Shown: positions 25,844 to 34,857 of the stretch, piece after piece
How positions within the stretch are numbered: position 1 is the stretch's first letter
Layout: every line of letters starts with the position of its first letter
Assembly: GCA_947574055.1 (NCBI GenBank)
Contig: CANPIC010000004.1
Location: forward strand, 1 to 64,000
Direction: 5' to 3'
Source: an uncultured bacterium
GTDB lineage: Bacteria > Bacillota > Clostridia > Lachnospirales > Lachnospiraceae
Length of the DNA stretch: 64,000 nt
Program-made: the position numbers and the translations under genes
Notes under the pieces: model-generated
Database searches by the model: none
Seen by the model: only the letters and a program-made list of their open reading frames with translations
Told to the model about the DNA's origin: nothing

Positions 25844-26185
25844 TTATGTATCCAGCTCCAGACTGATCAAAAGCCCTCTGTTCACTTTTTCCATAATGTC
25901 CTGATCCAGATGACATACTTTATCCTTTAACCGTTTCTTATCTATGGTGCGGAGCTGCTCCAGTAATACCACTGAATCTCTGACCATCTCATAACGGCCC
26001 GAATCCAGTTCAATATGTGTGGGCAGCTTCGCCTTGTTCATCTTTGAGGTAATGGCTGCGCAGATGACCGTCGGGCTGTGTCTGTTGCCCACATCGTTCT
26101 GAACGATCAGCACAGGCCGGATACCGCCCTGTTCGGAACCGATCACAGGTCTTAAATCCGCATAGTATACATCTCCACGTCTCAT
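25844..26185 (-). CDS. mazF: MazF/NdoA-type endoribonuclease toxin
   Basis: A 113-aa PemK/MazF protein starting [21 protein letters not shown], with the PVLIVQND and [16 protein letters not shown] segments of the family; R/T residues of the active site appear present. It cleaves single-stranded RNA at short sequences. The gene lies 38 bases downstream of alr, the classic Firmicute location, but no mazE/ndoAI antitoxin ORF fits between them. Either the antitoxin is elsewhere or this copy is controlled in another way. Confidence 0.93.
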   Translation of the reverse strand: MRRGDVYYADLRPVIGSEQGGIRPVLIVQNDVGNRHSPTVICAAITSKMNKAKLPTHIELDSGRYEMVRDSVVLLEQLRTIDKKRLKDKVCHLDQDIMEKVNRGLLISLELDT

Positions 26186-26223
26186 ATGATATGCTACACT
26201 TCCTTCATCTTAATATAGCAATA

Positions 26224-27441
26224 TTATTGCCCTTTTTCCGGAAGGTATTCAAAATCCTCATAATAATCTTTTGTTGCCGTGATGATGCCGCCCTGCAGGT
26301 AGACACGCGGCACGCGTTTATTGATGTCGCAGACCAGTTCATAATTGAAACGGCCGGACAGTTCCCCCAGCATCTCTGCCGTGATATGCTCTTCCTGGTC
26401 CTTGCCCAGCAACGTCACCCTGTCGCCCTGTACAGCCTGCGGAATCCCTGTCACATCAACCATCATCTGATCCATGCACACCCTGCCCAGGATCTGTGCC
26501 TTCCTCCCATGGATAAGCACATGCCCCCTGCCGGATAACCCCCTGGGATAACCGTCTCCATACCCGACGGGTATGGTCGCCACACGGATTCTCTCTCCGG
26601 CGGTATATTGGCCGCCATAACTGATCTGGGTCCCCGCCTCCACCTCCTTGATATATACAATATGGCTTTTCAGGGAAAGGGCAGGTTCCAGCGTAATAAT
26701 ATCCCGTTCCACTTCCTCTGAAGGCCACAGGCCATACAGCGAAATGCCTGCCCGAACCATGTCCATGCCTGCCTGCGGCAGGCGTATGATACCTGCACTG
26801 TTACAGCAGTGCCGCAAAGCAATGGTCAGGCCCAGTTCCTGCTGCACCCGCTCTGTAAAGGCGAGAAATCTCTCATATTGCTCCACTGCCGCACGCCGAT
26901 CCGTTTCATCCGCCTTCGCAAAATGCGTAAAAATACCTTCGATGCGGATACCCGGCAACGTCATCACTTTGCTGATCAGCGCAAGACCGCTGTCGTCAGG
27001 CCGGATGCCGATGCGGGACATGCCCGTATCGACTTTGATATGCACCAGCGCCTCTTTGCTCATCCGGCGTGCCGCCTCAGACAGTGTCTGTGCCTGATCC
27101 TCCCGAAACAGGGTACTGCGGATTTCCCGGCGGATGATCTCACTGTCACAGTAAGGGAAGGTATAACCCAGTATAAGGATCGGCTTTTTCACACCACTCT
27201 TTCTGAGGATCCGTGCTTCCTCAAAAGTCGCGGTGGCAAATCCATACAGATACGGCAACGGCTCCAGTGTCCGCGCAATCGGGACACTGCCATGTCCGTA
27301 GCCGTCAGCCTTGATCACAGCCATCATTTGTGTCTGCTCTGGAATATTGTCTTTCATGTGATCCATATTGCGACGGATGGCATCCAGATCCACTTCCGCC
27401 CATACCCGTGCATAACGCTCTCGTTTCTCTATTGTATCCAT
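26224..27441 (-). CDS. alr: Alanine racemase
   Basis: A PLP enzyme interconverting L- and D-alanine for peptidoglycan. It is 405 aa, with the PLP lysine K44 in AVIKADGYGHG and the second catalytic tyrosine in ISYGGQYTAGE; the GYGDGYPR motif is present. A GGAGG site precedes the ATG. It follows the NAD(P)HX repair gene by 21 bases, in the usual nnrD-alr-mazF order of Clostridia. Confidence 0.97.
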   Translation of the reverse strand: MDTIEKRERYARVWAEVDLDAIRRNMDHMKDNIPEQTQMMAVIKADGYGHGSVPIARTLEPLPYLYGFATATFEEARILRKSGVKKPILILGYTFPYCDSEIIRREIRSTLFREDQAQTLSEAARRMSKEALVHIKVDTGMSRIGIRPDDSGLALISKVMTLPGIRIEGIFTHFAKADETDRRAAVEQYERFLAFTERVQQELGLTIALRHCCNSAGIIRLPQAGMDMVRAGISLYGLWPSEEVERDIITLEPALSLKSHIVYIKEVEAGTQISYGGQYTAGERIRVATIPVGYGDGYPRGLSGRGHVLIHGRKAQILGRVCMDQMMVDVTGIPQAVQGDRVTLLGKDQEEHITAEMLGELSGRFNYELVCDINKRVPRVYLQGGIITATKDYYEDFEYLPEKGQ

Positions 27442-27462
27442 ATCAGTGCTAACCTCCGATCA

Positions 27463-29022
27463 TCAGTCTCTCTGAGAAAGTACTTCCGGCAGTGCGGCCA
27501 GCAGATCACTGGCCATCACGCCATAAACGGTTTTTTCCCCGGAAGCCAGATTCCCCGCCAGTCCGTGCAGGTAGACTGCCATGCAGGCGGCTTTTATTCC
27601 CCGCATCCCCTGTGCCAGCAGGCCTGCCAGGATGCCGGACAATACATCACCGCTTCCGCCTGTGGCCATGCCATTGTCTCCGGATGTGTTAATATAAACC
27701 TGCCCCGCCGGGTCCGCCACCACAGTTCTGGCATCCTTGCAGATCAGAATCACCTGATAAGCCGCAGCATAAGCCCTTGCAGAAGATATGATATCTTCCT
27801 TACAACATTTTATGCTCTTTTTCGTCAACCGTGAAAATTCCCCCATATGAGGCGTAACATAGATATGACAGCACGCCGCAGTGCTGTCTCTGTCACCTGC
27901 CTGCCCGGCAGCCTCCCCTGAGCCGGAGGCACGCGCCTGCATCCATTCCGGATGCGCGGCCAGGATATTAAGTCCGTCCGCATCCACCACCAGCGGCAGA
28001 CGACACTGCTTCCATATATATTCCATGATCTGACAGGCGATCTCGCCGGTGCCAATACCCGGACCGATCACCACACAGTCAGCCCATGCAAGCCCTTCTT
28101 CCAGTACCTGCCCGGGGAACTGCGTCTCATACGTATCCACAATGGCTTCCGGCACTCCCTGCATCAGCCCCAGCCGATTTTCCTTGCCGGTCAGTACACG
28201 TACCAGTCCGGCGCCGATGCGATATGCCCCCAGCGCCGCAAACTGGCAGGCACCATACATCCGCTCATTGCCTGCTATTACCAGCACTTTGCCGAAACTG
28301 CCCTTGTTTCCGTCTTCTTTTCTTATCGGCAGACCGGCCAGATCCTCCCTTTCATAGGTAAAAGCGGTCGGTTTCTCCAGCCCTTCCCGGCAGGTTATGC
28401 CAATCCTCGCAGACACCACTTCCCCCGCATATGCGGCCCCCGGATACAAAAGCAGTCCCGGTTTGGCATAGCCAAAAGTGACCGTCAGATCCGCCTTTAC
28501 CGCTGTACCCATGACGCTCCCTGTATCCGCATGGATACCGGAAGGGATGTCCGCTGCAGCCACCCAGGCTGGTGTCTCATTGATATAAGCGATCATTTCT
28601 GCATATACCCCTGTCACCACCCTGTTCAGGCCGATGCCAAACAGTCCGTCTATTATGATATCAAACTCCCCGTCCGGCACATGCCGGCCGATTACGCACC
28701 CCAGATTTTCCAGTATCTGAATCTGCGTGGCAGTCTCCCGGGAACACTTCTGCCTCTCACCTGCCAGCACATAGGAGACCGGATAACCATATTCCTCCAA
28801 TATGCGCCCTGCGGCAAACCCGTCGCCGCCGTTATTACCGCATCCTGCCAGCACCAGTATAGTCTTCTTTTTCGCCGCAGGGGAAAGCGGAAAGCGTCTT
28901 ATGATCTCTTCCGCCAGCGAAACGGCCGCCCTCTCCATAAGTACCAGGGAGAGCATCCCTGTCAGCTCGGTAGCCGCTTTGTCATATGCCTTCATCTGTC
29001 TGCTGTCTACTATATATTTCAT
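27463..29022 (-). CDS. nnrD: Bifunctional NAD(P)H-hydrate epimerase / ADP-dependent dehydratase
   Basis: Repairs hydrated NAD(P)H. The N-terminal half (about 1-215) is the YjeF_N epimerase with LVLAGCGNNGGDG; the C-terminal half (about 230-515) is the ribokinase-fold dehydratase with VVIGPGIGTG, VVDADGLNIL, VTPHMGEFSRL and GSGDVLSGILAG. The full length of about 519 aa matches the fused bacterial enzyme. I take MKYIVDSRQMKAYDKAA at 29022 as start; an ATG 15 bases upstream is possible, and neither has a strong ribosome binding site. Confidence 0.93.
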   Translation of the reverse strand: MKYIVDSRQMKAYDKAATELTGMLSLVLMERAAVSLAEEIIRRFPLSPAAKKKTILVLAGCGNNGGDGFAAGRILEEYGYPVSYVLAGERQKCSRETATQIQILENLGCVIGRHVPDGEFDIIIDGLFGIGLNRVVTGVYAEMIAYINETPAWVAAADIPSGIHADTGSVMGTAVKADLTVTFGYAKPGLLLYPGAAYAGEVVSARIGITCREGLEKPTAFTYEREDLAGLPIRKEDGNKGSFGKVLVIAGNERMYGACQFAALGAYRIGAGLVRVLTGKENRLGLMQGVPEAIVDTYETQFPGQVLEEGLAWADCVVIGPGIGTGEIACQIMEYIWKQCRLPLVVDADGLNILAAHPEWMQARASGSGEAAGQAGDRDSTAACCHIYVTPHMGEFSRLTKKSIKCCKEDIISSARAYAAAYQVILICKDARTVVADPAGQVYINTSGDNGMATGGSGDVLSGILAGLLAQGMRGIKAACMAVYLHGLAGNLASGEKTVYGVMASDLLAALPEVLSQRD

Positions 29023-29140
29023 AACGTATGCGCCCATTTCCGCAGCAGCAGCCTACTTGCGTCTTTTCAAAGCGGCGCCCGGCTGCCCGGTGTCCGTTCC
29101 CGCTCTTGTCCTGCTTCTGCTGTTTTCTTTTTTTGATTCA

Positions 29141-29177
29141 AAAAATGCGCCGGAGCATCTGTCCTCTGACGCATTTT
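29141..29177 (-). terminator. Intrinsic terminator after the coiled-coil protein gene
   Basis: On the minus strand AAAATGCG and CGCATTTT pair around a 20-nt loop, followed by additional T, 19 bases past the stop of the gene at 29196. The 158-base gap up to nnrD otherwise shows no feature. Confidence 0.75.
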
Positions 29178-29195
29178 GCTACGGCCAGCGCCGTT

Positions 29196-29852
29196 TTATT
29201 TACTCTTTTTTACTTCCGGGCGATTTTGCGCCGGATTATATTCCATATCAAATATTTCGATCACTCTTGAGCCGAAGATATCGTGCATATAGGAATACAA
29301 TTCAAAATTCACTGTCTCACTGTCCTGCTTTTTCAAAACCTGTTTTTTCAGTTCGATTCTTGTTTTGGTCAGCCACTCATCAATCTCATGGATCACTTTT
29401 GTATTCTGCCTCAGCCTGTCATAACACAGATCCATAGTGGCCAGCATCAGTTTATAGTTGATCGCATCTATCTCTTTGGGCAGTTCCAGATTCTCGTCCC
29501 GATACCGGCCCATCTTTAGATTACATTCTTCGATCAGCCGTCTGCTCTCCTCCATCTTTTTGTCCACAAACGGATCTTCCGTTTCGATCTCATCCATGGA
29601 AGCCACAATATTTTCCATCAGTTTCTTTTTCAGGCGGTGGATATCTTTTAGTTCGGTATTGACCTTGCCCTGGCGTTTCAGAAGATCGTTCAGACTCTCC
29701 GCCAGACGTGTGATCTCCGCAGTCGCCCCCAGACGCGCGATCAGCTTGTGCCACTTGTTGTCCAACGTCAGGATGGGTATCTTTCTCCCTTCCAGTGCAG
29801 CCCTGTACTTTCTGTCATCCTGTTTGTTCCCCTTTTTCCTCTTCCCTATCAT
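29196..29852 (-). CDS. Coiled-coil protein of unknown function
   Basis: A 218-aa, highly charged, almost wholly helical protein with heptad-like stretches (about 45-175: EITRLAESLNDLLKRQGKVN, IHRLKKKLMENIVASMDE, RLIEECNLKMGRYRDE). No transmembrane segment or catalytic motif. Ribosome binding site AGGGG precedes the ATG. It lies 8 bases after rex, so it is likely in the Rex-controlled transcript. I do not recognise the family; conservation next to rex in relatives would be informative. Confidence 0.75.
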   Translation of the reverse strand: MIGKRKKGNKQDDRKYRAALEGRKIPILTLDNKWHKLIARLGATAEITRLAESLNDLLKRQGKVNTELKDIHRLKKKLMENIVASMDEIETEDPFVDKKMEESRRLIEECNLKMGRYRDENLELPKEIDAINYKLMLATMDLCYDRLRQNTKVIHEIDEWLTKTRIELKKQVLKKQDSETVNFELYSYMHDIFGSRVIEIFDMEYNPAQNRPEVKKSK

Positions 29853-29860
29853 ATATACCC

Positions 29861-30523
29861 CTACCCTTTTTGCTTTTCATAGCAGCTTATCGTATAAGAA
29901 AGCTTCATCAGGCTGTCCGACAGGTGTACGTTCTCAACCTGTACCCCCTCCGGCACCTGCAGATCCACATGGGCAAAGTTCCAGATGGCTTTGATGCCAC
30001 AGGCAATCAGGCGGTCCGCGACTTCCAGCGCGCTGTTTTTAGGAATCGTCAAAACAGCGATGTCGACATTCCTTTCACGAATCCGCTGTTCCAGAAGTTC
30101 CATCGGCTCCACATCCAGGTTCCTTACCCGCATGCCAAACAGCCTTGGGTCGATATCAAAGATTCCCTGCATGATAAAGCCTCTTTTTTCAAAGTTCATA
30201 TAATTGGCAAGTGCCTGCCCCAGGTGCCCCGCACCGATGATGACCAGATGATGGTGCTGGTCAAGCCCCAGTATCCTGCCAATCTCTTCATACAGATATT
30301 CCACGTTATAGCCATAGCCCTGCTGCCCAAAGCCACCGAAATTATTAAAATCCTGCCTGATCTGGGAAGCTGTTACCTGCATCAGTCTGCTCAAATCCTG
30401 CGATGAAATACGTTCCACGCCTTCGTCCCTCAGTTCCCCCAGATAGCGAAAATATCTTGGCAGCCTGCCTATCACAGCCTGTGAAATCCCTCTTCCTTCC
30501 ATCTTGTATTGCCCCCAATACAA
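29861..30523 (-). CDS. rex: Redox-sensing transcriptional repressor Rex
   Basis: Senses the NADH/NAD+ ratio and represses fermentation and respiration genes when NADH is low. A winged helix (about 10-85, ISQAVIGRLPRYFRYLGEL, DLSRLMQVTASQIRQDF) precedes the Rossmann domain with GAGHLGQALANY and a C-terminal swapped helix. The length of 213-220 aa is standard. Two starts compete: TTG at 30523 with AAAGGA upstream, or ATG at 30502. A 20-bp perfect palindrome overlaps the start region and a TTGTTAA site overlaps the promoter, pointing to autoregulation. Confidence 0.96.
   Translation of the reverse strand: MYWGQYKMEGRGISQAVIGRLPRYFRYLGELRDEGVERISSQDLSRLMQVTASQIRQDFNNFGGFGQQGYGYNVEYLYEEIGRILGLDQHHHLVIIGAGHLGQALANYMNFEKRGFIMQGIFDIDPRLFGMRVRNLDVEPMELLEQRIRERNVDIAVLTIPKNSALEVADRLIACGIKAIWNFAHVDLQVPEGVQVENVHLSDSLMKLSYTISCYEKQKG
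30504..30523. promoter_or_regulatory. 20-bp palindrome at the rex start codon, Rex-operator-like
   Basis: TTGTATTG-CCCC-CAATACAA is a perfect inverted repeat with a 4-bp spacer. Known Rex operators are TTGTTAA-N4-TTAACAA-like with outer TTG...CAA, which this shares. It covers the possible TTG start and the spacer before the ATG, where a bound repressor would block elongation. Confidence 0.55.
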
Positions 30524-30566
30524 ATATTTCCTTTACGTCCTGTATCTTCCTGCTGGTTTATATTTT

Positions 30567-30595
30567 ATTATATCCGGTTGTTAAATTCCTGTCAA
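30567..30595 (-). promoter_or_regulatory. Consensus promoter of rex with overlapping Rex-like site
   Basis: On the minus strand TTGACA (30590-30595) and TATAAT (30567-30572) are 17 bases apart, a perfect sigma-A promoter. Overlapping it, 30578-30595 reads TTGTTAAATTCCTGTCAA on the plus strand, one full Rex half-site plus a degenerate second half with the conserved CAA. Confidence 0.8.
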
Positions 30596-30626
30596 TGATA
30601 TGGGATGAAATCGGCCACGACTAACG

Positions 30627-30727
30627 CACGAGCGAATAAATTGTGAACATTTCATAAAGGTGACAGGACAGAAACTGCAAAAGTTCTGGCCCTCATACAT
30701 GTTATGTTCCCCATCTATTCACTCGTG
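30627..30727 (+). other. Long-range inverted repeat upstream of the ABC-F gene
   Basis: CACGAGCGAATA (30627-30638) and TATTCACTCGTG (30716-30727) can pair with one mismatch, enclosing about 77 nt. If transcription starts upstream of this region it would form a large leader structure; if the promoter at 30770 is the real one it is outside the transcript. Confidence 0.4.
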
Positions 30728-30758
30728 TGTTTGTCGCGGTAAAATCGGCGAAACACGA

Positions 30759-30798
30759 AAGAAACGGACTTGTATTTATCAGCCGTTTCTTATAGAAT
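30759..30798 (+). promoter_or_regulatory. Probable ABC-F promoter with overlapping palindrome
   Basis: TTGTAT (30770-30775) and TAGAAT (30793-30798) are 17 bases apart. The 9-bp inverted repeat AAGAAACGG/CCGTTTCTT (30759-30767, 30783-30791) straddles the -35 element and reaches to the -10, the geometry of a repressor operator. The predicted leader to the ATG at 30881 is about 75 nt. Confidence 0.5.
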
Positions 30799-30880
30799 AG
30801 AGAAGATTGTAAACACCGGCCATCACCGCTTAGGCTGGCTATTATGTTGCCGCAAATTATCATCTACGGAGGAAGTATCC

Positions 30881-32815
30881 ATGATCCTGTCCTGTCAGAA
30901 TATAGAAAAACAGTTTGGAGACGCGGTCATTCTCGACCGCTGCTCCTTTCATATAGAAGAGTATGAAAAAGCCGCCATTGTCGGAATCAATGGTGCGGGC
31001 AAGACCACGCTTTTACGGATCATCACCGGGGAACTGGAAGCGGACGGAGGCATCTGCACCATTTCCCGGGGAAAGACACTGGGGTATCTGCCGCAGCTTA
31101 TGACCTTTGACAGCGAGCATACCATTTATGAAGAATTGCTTTCCGTAAAGGAAAATCTGACCCTTCTGGAAGCCCAGATCCGCGAGGCCGAGCAGCAGAT
31201 GAAACATACGTCCGGCCGGGAACTGGAAACGCTGATGGAGACCTATGCCTCTTTGACCCATCAGTTTGAAACGGAAAACGGCTATGGATACCGGAGCGAA
31301 CTGACCGGTGTGCTGAAGGGGCTGGGCTTTGCGGAGGAAGAATTTTCCAAGAAAATCACAGCCCTTTCCGGCGGTCAGAAAACCCGCGTGGCACTGGGCC
31401 GGCTTCTTTTGCTGAAACCGGATCTGATCCTTTTGGACGAGCCCACCAACCATCTGGACATGACTTCCATCGCCTGGCTGGAAACCTATCTGATGAACTA
31501 TAAAGGAGCCGTCCTGATCGTATCGCATGACCGCTATTTTCTTGACCGTGTGGCCACCAAAATCATCGAGATCGACCAGACAAAGACTACCGTCTTTCCC
31601 GGCAGCTACTCAGACTATGCCGTCAAAAAAGAGGCGCTGCGCATCGCGGCCTGGAATTCTTATCAGAATCAGCAGCGAGAGATCCGCCGCCAGGAAGAGG
31701 TCATCGAAAAACTCCGTTCCTTTAACCGGGAGAAGTCCATCCGGCGGGCCGAGAGCCGGGAAAAGCTGTTGCAGAAAATGGATGTCATCGACAGGCCCAC
31801 CGAGGCGCGGACTGATATGAAGATCCGTCTGACGCCCCGGATACTCAGTGGAAATGATGTCTTGCAGGTTACTTCTCTGACTAAATCATTTGACAGTCTC
31901 ACGCTGTTCCGGGACCTGGATTTTGCATTAAAACGCGGAGAACATGTGGCAGTGATCGGCAACAATGGCACCGGCAAGACCACAATCCTCAAGATTATCA
32001 ATGACCTGCTGCCGGCAGATGCAGGCAGCATCCATCTGGGAGCCGGCGTACAGATCGGTTATTATGACCAGGAGCATCATGTACTGCACCCCGATAAGAC
32101 GCTATTTAAAGAGATATCGGATGCCTATCCGTCTCTGACCAACACGGAGATCCGCAACACACTGGCCGCCTTTCTTTTTACCGGAGATGATGTGTTCAAA
32201 CTGATCAAAGAACTCAGCGGCGGAGAACGCGGCCGCGTCTCCCTGGCAAAACTGATGCTCTCCGAAGCCAATTTCCTGATTCTGGATGAGCCCACCAATC
32301 ATCTGGACATTGCTTCCCGGGAAATACTGGAAGACGCCCTTAACCATTATGAAGGTACGGTTCTCTATGTCTCCCATGACAGATACTTTATCAACCGTAC
32401 GGCACATCGGATTCTGGAACTTTCATCCCGGACTTTTACCGGTTATCTGGGAAATTATGACTATTATCTGGAAAAAAAAGAAGAACTGCAGTCCGGGCAG
32501 AATCAGACAGACTCTTCCGCATCCGCTCCGGCGACAGATTCCGAAGCGAGAATGGACTGGAAAAACCAGCGGCAGCAGCAGGCCCGCAAGAGAAAGCTGG
32601 AACATGATCTGCAAAAAACAGAAGCGGCCATCGACACACTGGAACGAAGAAACGAAGAACTGGATGCGCAGATGGCCCTGCCGGAAAACTGCAGCAATGT
32701 AGAGACGCTCACTGCACTGTCCCATGAAAAAGAGGGTAACCTGCAGGAGCTGGAAACCCTCTATGAGACATGGGAAGAACTGGAGAAACTCAAAGAGTCT
32801 CCAGCGTCTTTCTGA
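30881..32815 (+). CDS. ABC-F family ATPase
   Basis: A soluble protein of 644 aa with two ABC domains and no membrane segment. Walker A motifs are GINGAGKTT and GNNGTGKTT; signatures LSGGQKTRV and LSGGERGRV; both Walker B regions read LDEPTNHLD. The linker between domains (about 245-330) is the P-site tRNA interaction motif region, followed by a long C-terminal coiled coil (about 570-640). ABC-F proteins act on the ribosome as translation factors or antibiotic-resistance factors; this sequence does not decide which. The start at 30881 has GGAGG upstream. Its 3' end overlaps the convergent icd gene by 26 bases. Confidence 0.93.
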   Translation: MILSCQNIEKQFGDAVILDRCSFHIEEYEKAAIVGINGAGKTTLLRIITGELEADGGICTISRGKTLGYLPQLMTFDSEHTIYEELLSVKENLTLLEAQIREAEQQMKHTSGRELETLMETYASLTHQFETENGYGYRSELTGVLKGLGFAEEEFSKKITALSGGQKTRVALGRLLLLKPDLILLDEPTNHLDMTSIAWLETYLMNYKGAVLIVSHDRYFLDRVATKIIEIDQTKTTVFPGSYSDYAVKKEALRIAAWNSYQNQQREIRRQEEVIEKLRSFNREKSIRRAESREKLLQKMDVIDRPTEARTDMKIRLTPRILSGNDVLQVTSLTKSFDSLTLFRDLDFALKRGEHVAVIGNNGTGKTTILKIINDLLPADAGSIHLGAGVQIGYYDQEHHVLHPDKTLFKEISDAYPSLTNTEIRNTLAAFLFTGDDVFKLIKELSGGERGRVSLAKLMLSEANFLILDEPTNHLDIASREILEDALNHYEGTVLYVSHDRYFINRTAHRILELSSRTFTGYLGNYDYYLEKKEELQSGQNQTDSSASAPATDSEARMDWKNQRQQQARKRKLEHDLQKTEAAIDTLERRNEELDAQMALPENCSNVETLTALSHEKEGNLQELETLYETWEELEKLKESPASF

Positions 32816-33995
32816 TCTCCTTTATAAATTCTTCGCTGTTTTTTACCTGCACATCTTTCAGAGATGTGATCAGTGCCAGATCCTTTGTCATACGCCCGCT
32901 CTCGATGGTGCGGATGGTTGCCAGTTCCAGCCTGTCCGCAAAACTGACCAGAGCGGGTATTCCATCCAGTTCCCCTCTTTTTTTCAGCGCTCCCGTCCAG
33001 GCAAAAATAGTCGCCACAGAGTTGGTGGAAGTCTCTTCTCCTGCCAGATGCTTGTAATAATGGCGCTGCACCGTCCCATGGGCCGCCTCATATTCGAATA
33101 TGCCGTCCGGTGATACAAGGACGCTCGTCATCATAGCCAGAGAACCAAACGCCGAGGACACCATATCGCTCATCACATCACCGTCGTAATTCTTGCAGGC
33201 CCAGATAAAACCGCCTTTGGCTTTCATCACCCGCGCAACCGCATCATCAATCAGAGTATAGAAATAACTGATCCCTGCCTCCTCAAAGGCTTCTTTGTAT
33301 TCCGCGTCATAGATCTCCTGAAATACATCCTTAAACGTGTGGTCATATTTTTTGGAAATCGTATCCTTGGTAGCAAACCACAGTTCCTGCTTCGTATCCA
33401 GTGCATAAGTAAAGCACGCTTTGGCAAAACTGCGGATGGACTGGTCCGTATTATGGATCCCCTGCAAAATGCCGGGGCCTGTAAATGTATGGATCGTTTC
33501 CCTGGTTTCACTGCCGTCCTCTCCGGTAAATACAAGTTCTGCCTTGCCGGGCCGGTCTACTACGATCTCCGTATTTTTGTATACATCGCCATAGGCATGT
33601 CTTGCCAGCGTAATGGGTTTTTCCCAGTTACGCACACAGGGCTCTATCCCCTTTACCACGATAGGCGTACGGAAAACCGTGCCGTCCAGGGCCGCGCGTA
33701 TGGTTCCATTGGGGCTTTTCCACATTTCTTTCAGATGATACTCTTCCATCCGGGCTGCGTTGGGTGTGATGGTAGCACATTTTACCGCCACCCCGTATTT
33801 ACGGGCTGCCAGCGCACTGTCCATCGTCACCTTATCATCCGTTTCATTCCGGTGCGCAAGCCCCAGGTCATAATATTCTGTCTTCAGATCTATGTAGGGA
33901 AGCAGCAGTTCCTCTTTGATCATCTTCCACAGAATCCTTGTCATTTCATCGCCGTCCATCTCTACCAGCGGTGTTTTCATCTGCATTTTTTCCAT
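32790..33995 (-). CDS. icd: NADP-dependent isocitrate dehydrogenase (eukaryotic-type)
   Basis: Oxidative decarboxylation of isocitrate to 2-oxoglutarate with NADP. A 401-aa monomer type like IDH1/IDH2: [16 protein letters not shown] at the start, [20 protein letters not shown] (substrate serine region), the metal motif [13 protein letters not shown] and the NADP loop [11 protein letters not shown]. The start at 33995 ([10 protein letters not shown]) has AAAGGA upstream. It is downstream of a GntR-type regulator gene in one transcript. Supplies 2-oxoglutarate and NADPH in an anaerobe with an incomplete TCA cycle. Confidence 0.96.
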   Translation of the reverse strand: MEKMQMKTPLVEMDGDEMTRILWKMIKEELLLPYIDLKTEYYDLGLAHRNETDDKVTMDSALAARKYGVAVKCATITPNAARMEEYHLKEMWKSPNGTIRAALDGTVFRTPIVVKGIEPCVRNWEKPITLARHAYGDVYKNTEIVVDRPGKAELVFTGEDGSETRETIHTFTGPGILQGIHNTDQSIRSFAKACFTYALDTKQELWFATKDTISKKYDHTFKDVFQEIYDAEYKEAFEEAGISYFYTLIDDAVARVMKAKGGFIWACKNYDGDVMSDMVSSAFGSLAMMTSVLVSPDGIFEYEAAHGTVQRHYYKHLAGEETSTNSVATIFAWTGALKKRGELDGIPALVSFADRLELATIRTIESGRMTKDLALITSLKDVQVKNSEEFIKEIRKTLETL

Positions 33996-34088
33996 TCTCT
34001 TATTCCTTTCTGCTCTCTGCGCCTTGCCGCCCGGCTGTTTGTTGTTTCCTCTGCTCTCTTTTCCCGTATCACACACTGCGGTCCTTGG

Positions 34089-34778
34089 TCACCCTTCTTC
34101 GTAATGCTCCATATATCCATTTTCCACAATGTTTTCGTAAGCGTTCAGCATATGTCTGTTGGCAAGCTGTTCAGCCAGATCGCCATCCCCTGCCTTGATG
34201 GCTTCCATGATCTTTCTGTGTTCTGCATTGGAGGCCGAACTTCTTGTCTGCGTCGAAAGCGTCTTCCGGCGCACCCGCAGCACATACTGATGATAATCTT
34301 TCAGGGCGTGCTCCAGTATCTTGCTGTTGCAGCCCTCATACATAATCTCATGGAACCGGTTGTCAAGCTCTGCCATCTGCTCCGTGTGGCCTTTGGATGC
34401 GTGAAATTCGGAGAGAAAAATATTCTCCTCCATTTCTTCCATCTGTTCCCTGGAAATATGTTCCGTGGCCCATCTGGCGCATAACCCTTCCAGAAGCGAC
34501 CGGATCATATAGATATCCCCCACGTCCTTTACCGTAATGCCTGTCACATAGGCGCCTTTGTTGGGGACGATCTGAATCAGCCCTTCCAGCTCCAGCTGCC
34601 GGAATGCTTCTCTTACCGGTGTCCGGCTGACTCCCATCTCTTCTCCGATTGTCACCTCACGCAGTTCTTCCCTTACCTTATACCTTCCGTTTAAAATATC
34701 TTCCCGGATCTTGTGAAATACACGGCCTCTCAAAGAATATTTGTCCGTGACTTCCCTCTTTACATCATAATGTCCCAC
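34089..34778 (-). CDS. GntR-family transcriptional regulator with FCD domain
   Basis: A 229-aa regulator: N-terminal winged helix (about 15-80, VFHKIREDILNGRY, VTIGEEMGVSRTPVREAFRQLELEGLI) and an all-helical FCD ligand domain (about 90-220) with metal-binding histidines of the type seen at ELDNRFHEIMYE and NAEHRKIMEA. FCD regulators usually bind organic acids. A GTG start has AGGTAAG upstream. A perfect palindrome lies over its promoter, so it likely represses itself and icd; a TCA-related carboxylate is a reasonable effector. Confidence 0.92.
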   Translation of the reverse strand: MGHYDVKREVTDKYSLRGRVFHKIREDILNGRYKVREELREVTIGEEMGVSRTPVREAFRQLELEGLIQIVPNKGAYVTGITVKDVGDIYMIRSLLEGLCARWATEHISREQMEEMEENIFLSEFHASKGHTEQMAELDNRFHEIMYEGCNSKILEHALKDYHQYVLRVRRKTLSTQTRSSASNAEHRKIMEAIKAGDGDLAEQLANRHMLNAYENIVENGYMEHYEEG

Positions 34779-34823
34779 TTTCTCTTACCTGCCTGTTTCT
34801 TCTCTCTCAAAAATACATCCCGC

Positions 34824-34855
34824 ATAATTGTATACAATTATACGAGATGTGTCAA
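34824..34855 (-). promoter_or_regulatory. gntR-icd promoter with FCD-type operator
   Basis: TTGACA (34850-34855) and TACAAT (34827-34832) are 17 bases apart on the minus strand. The 18-bp perfect palindrome ATAATTGTATACAATTAT (34824-34841) contains TTGTATACAA, typical for FCD-type GntR regulators, and fully covers the -10. Confidence 0.82.
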
Positions 34856-34857
34856 TA

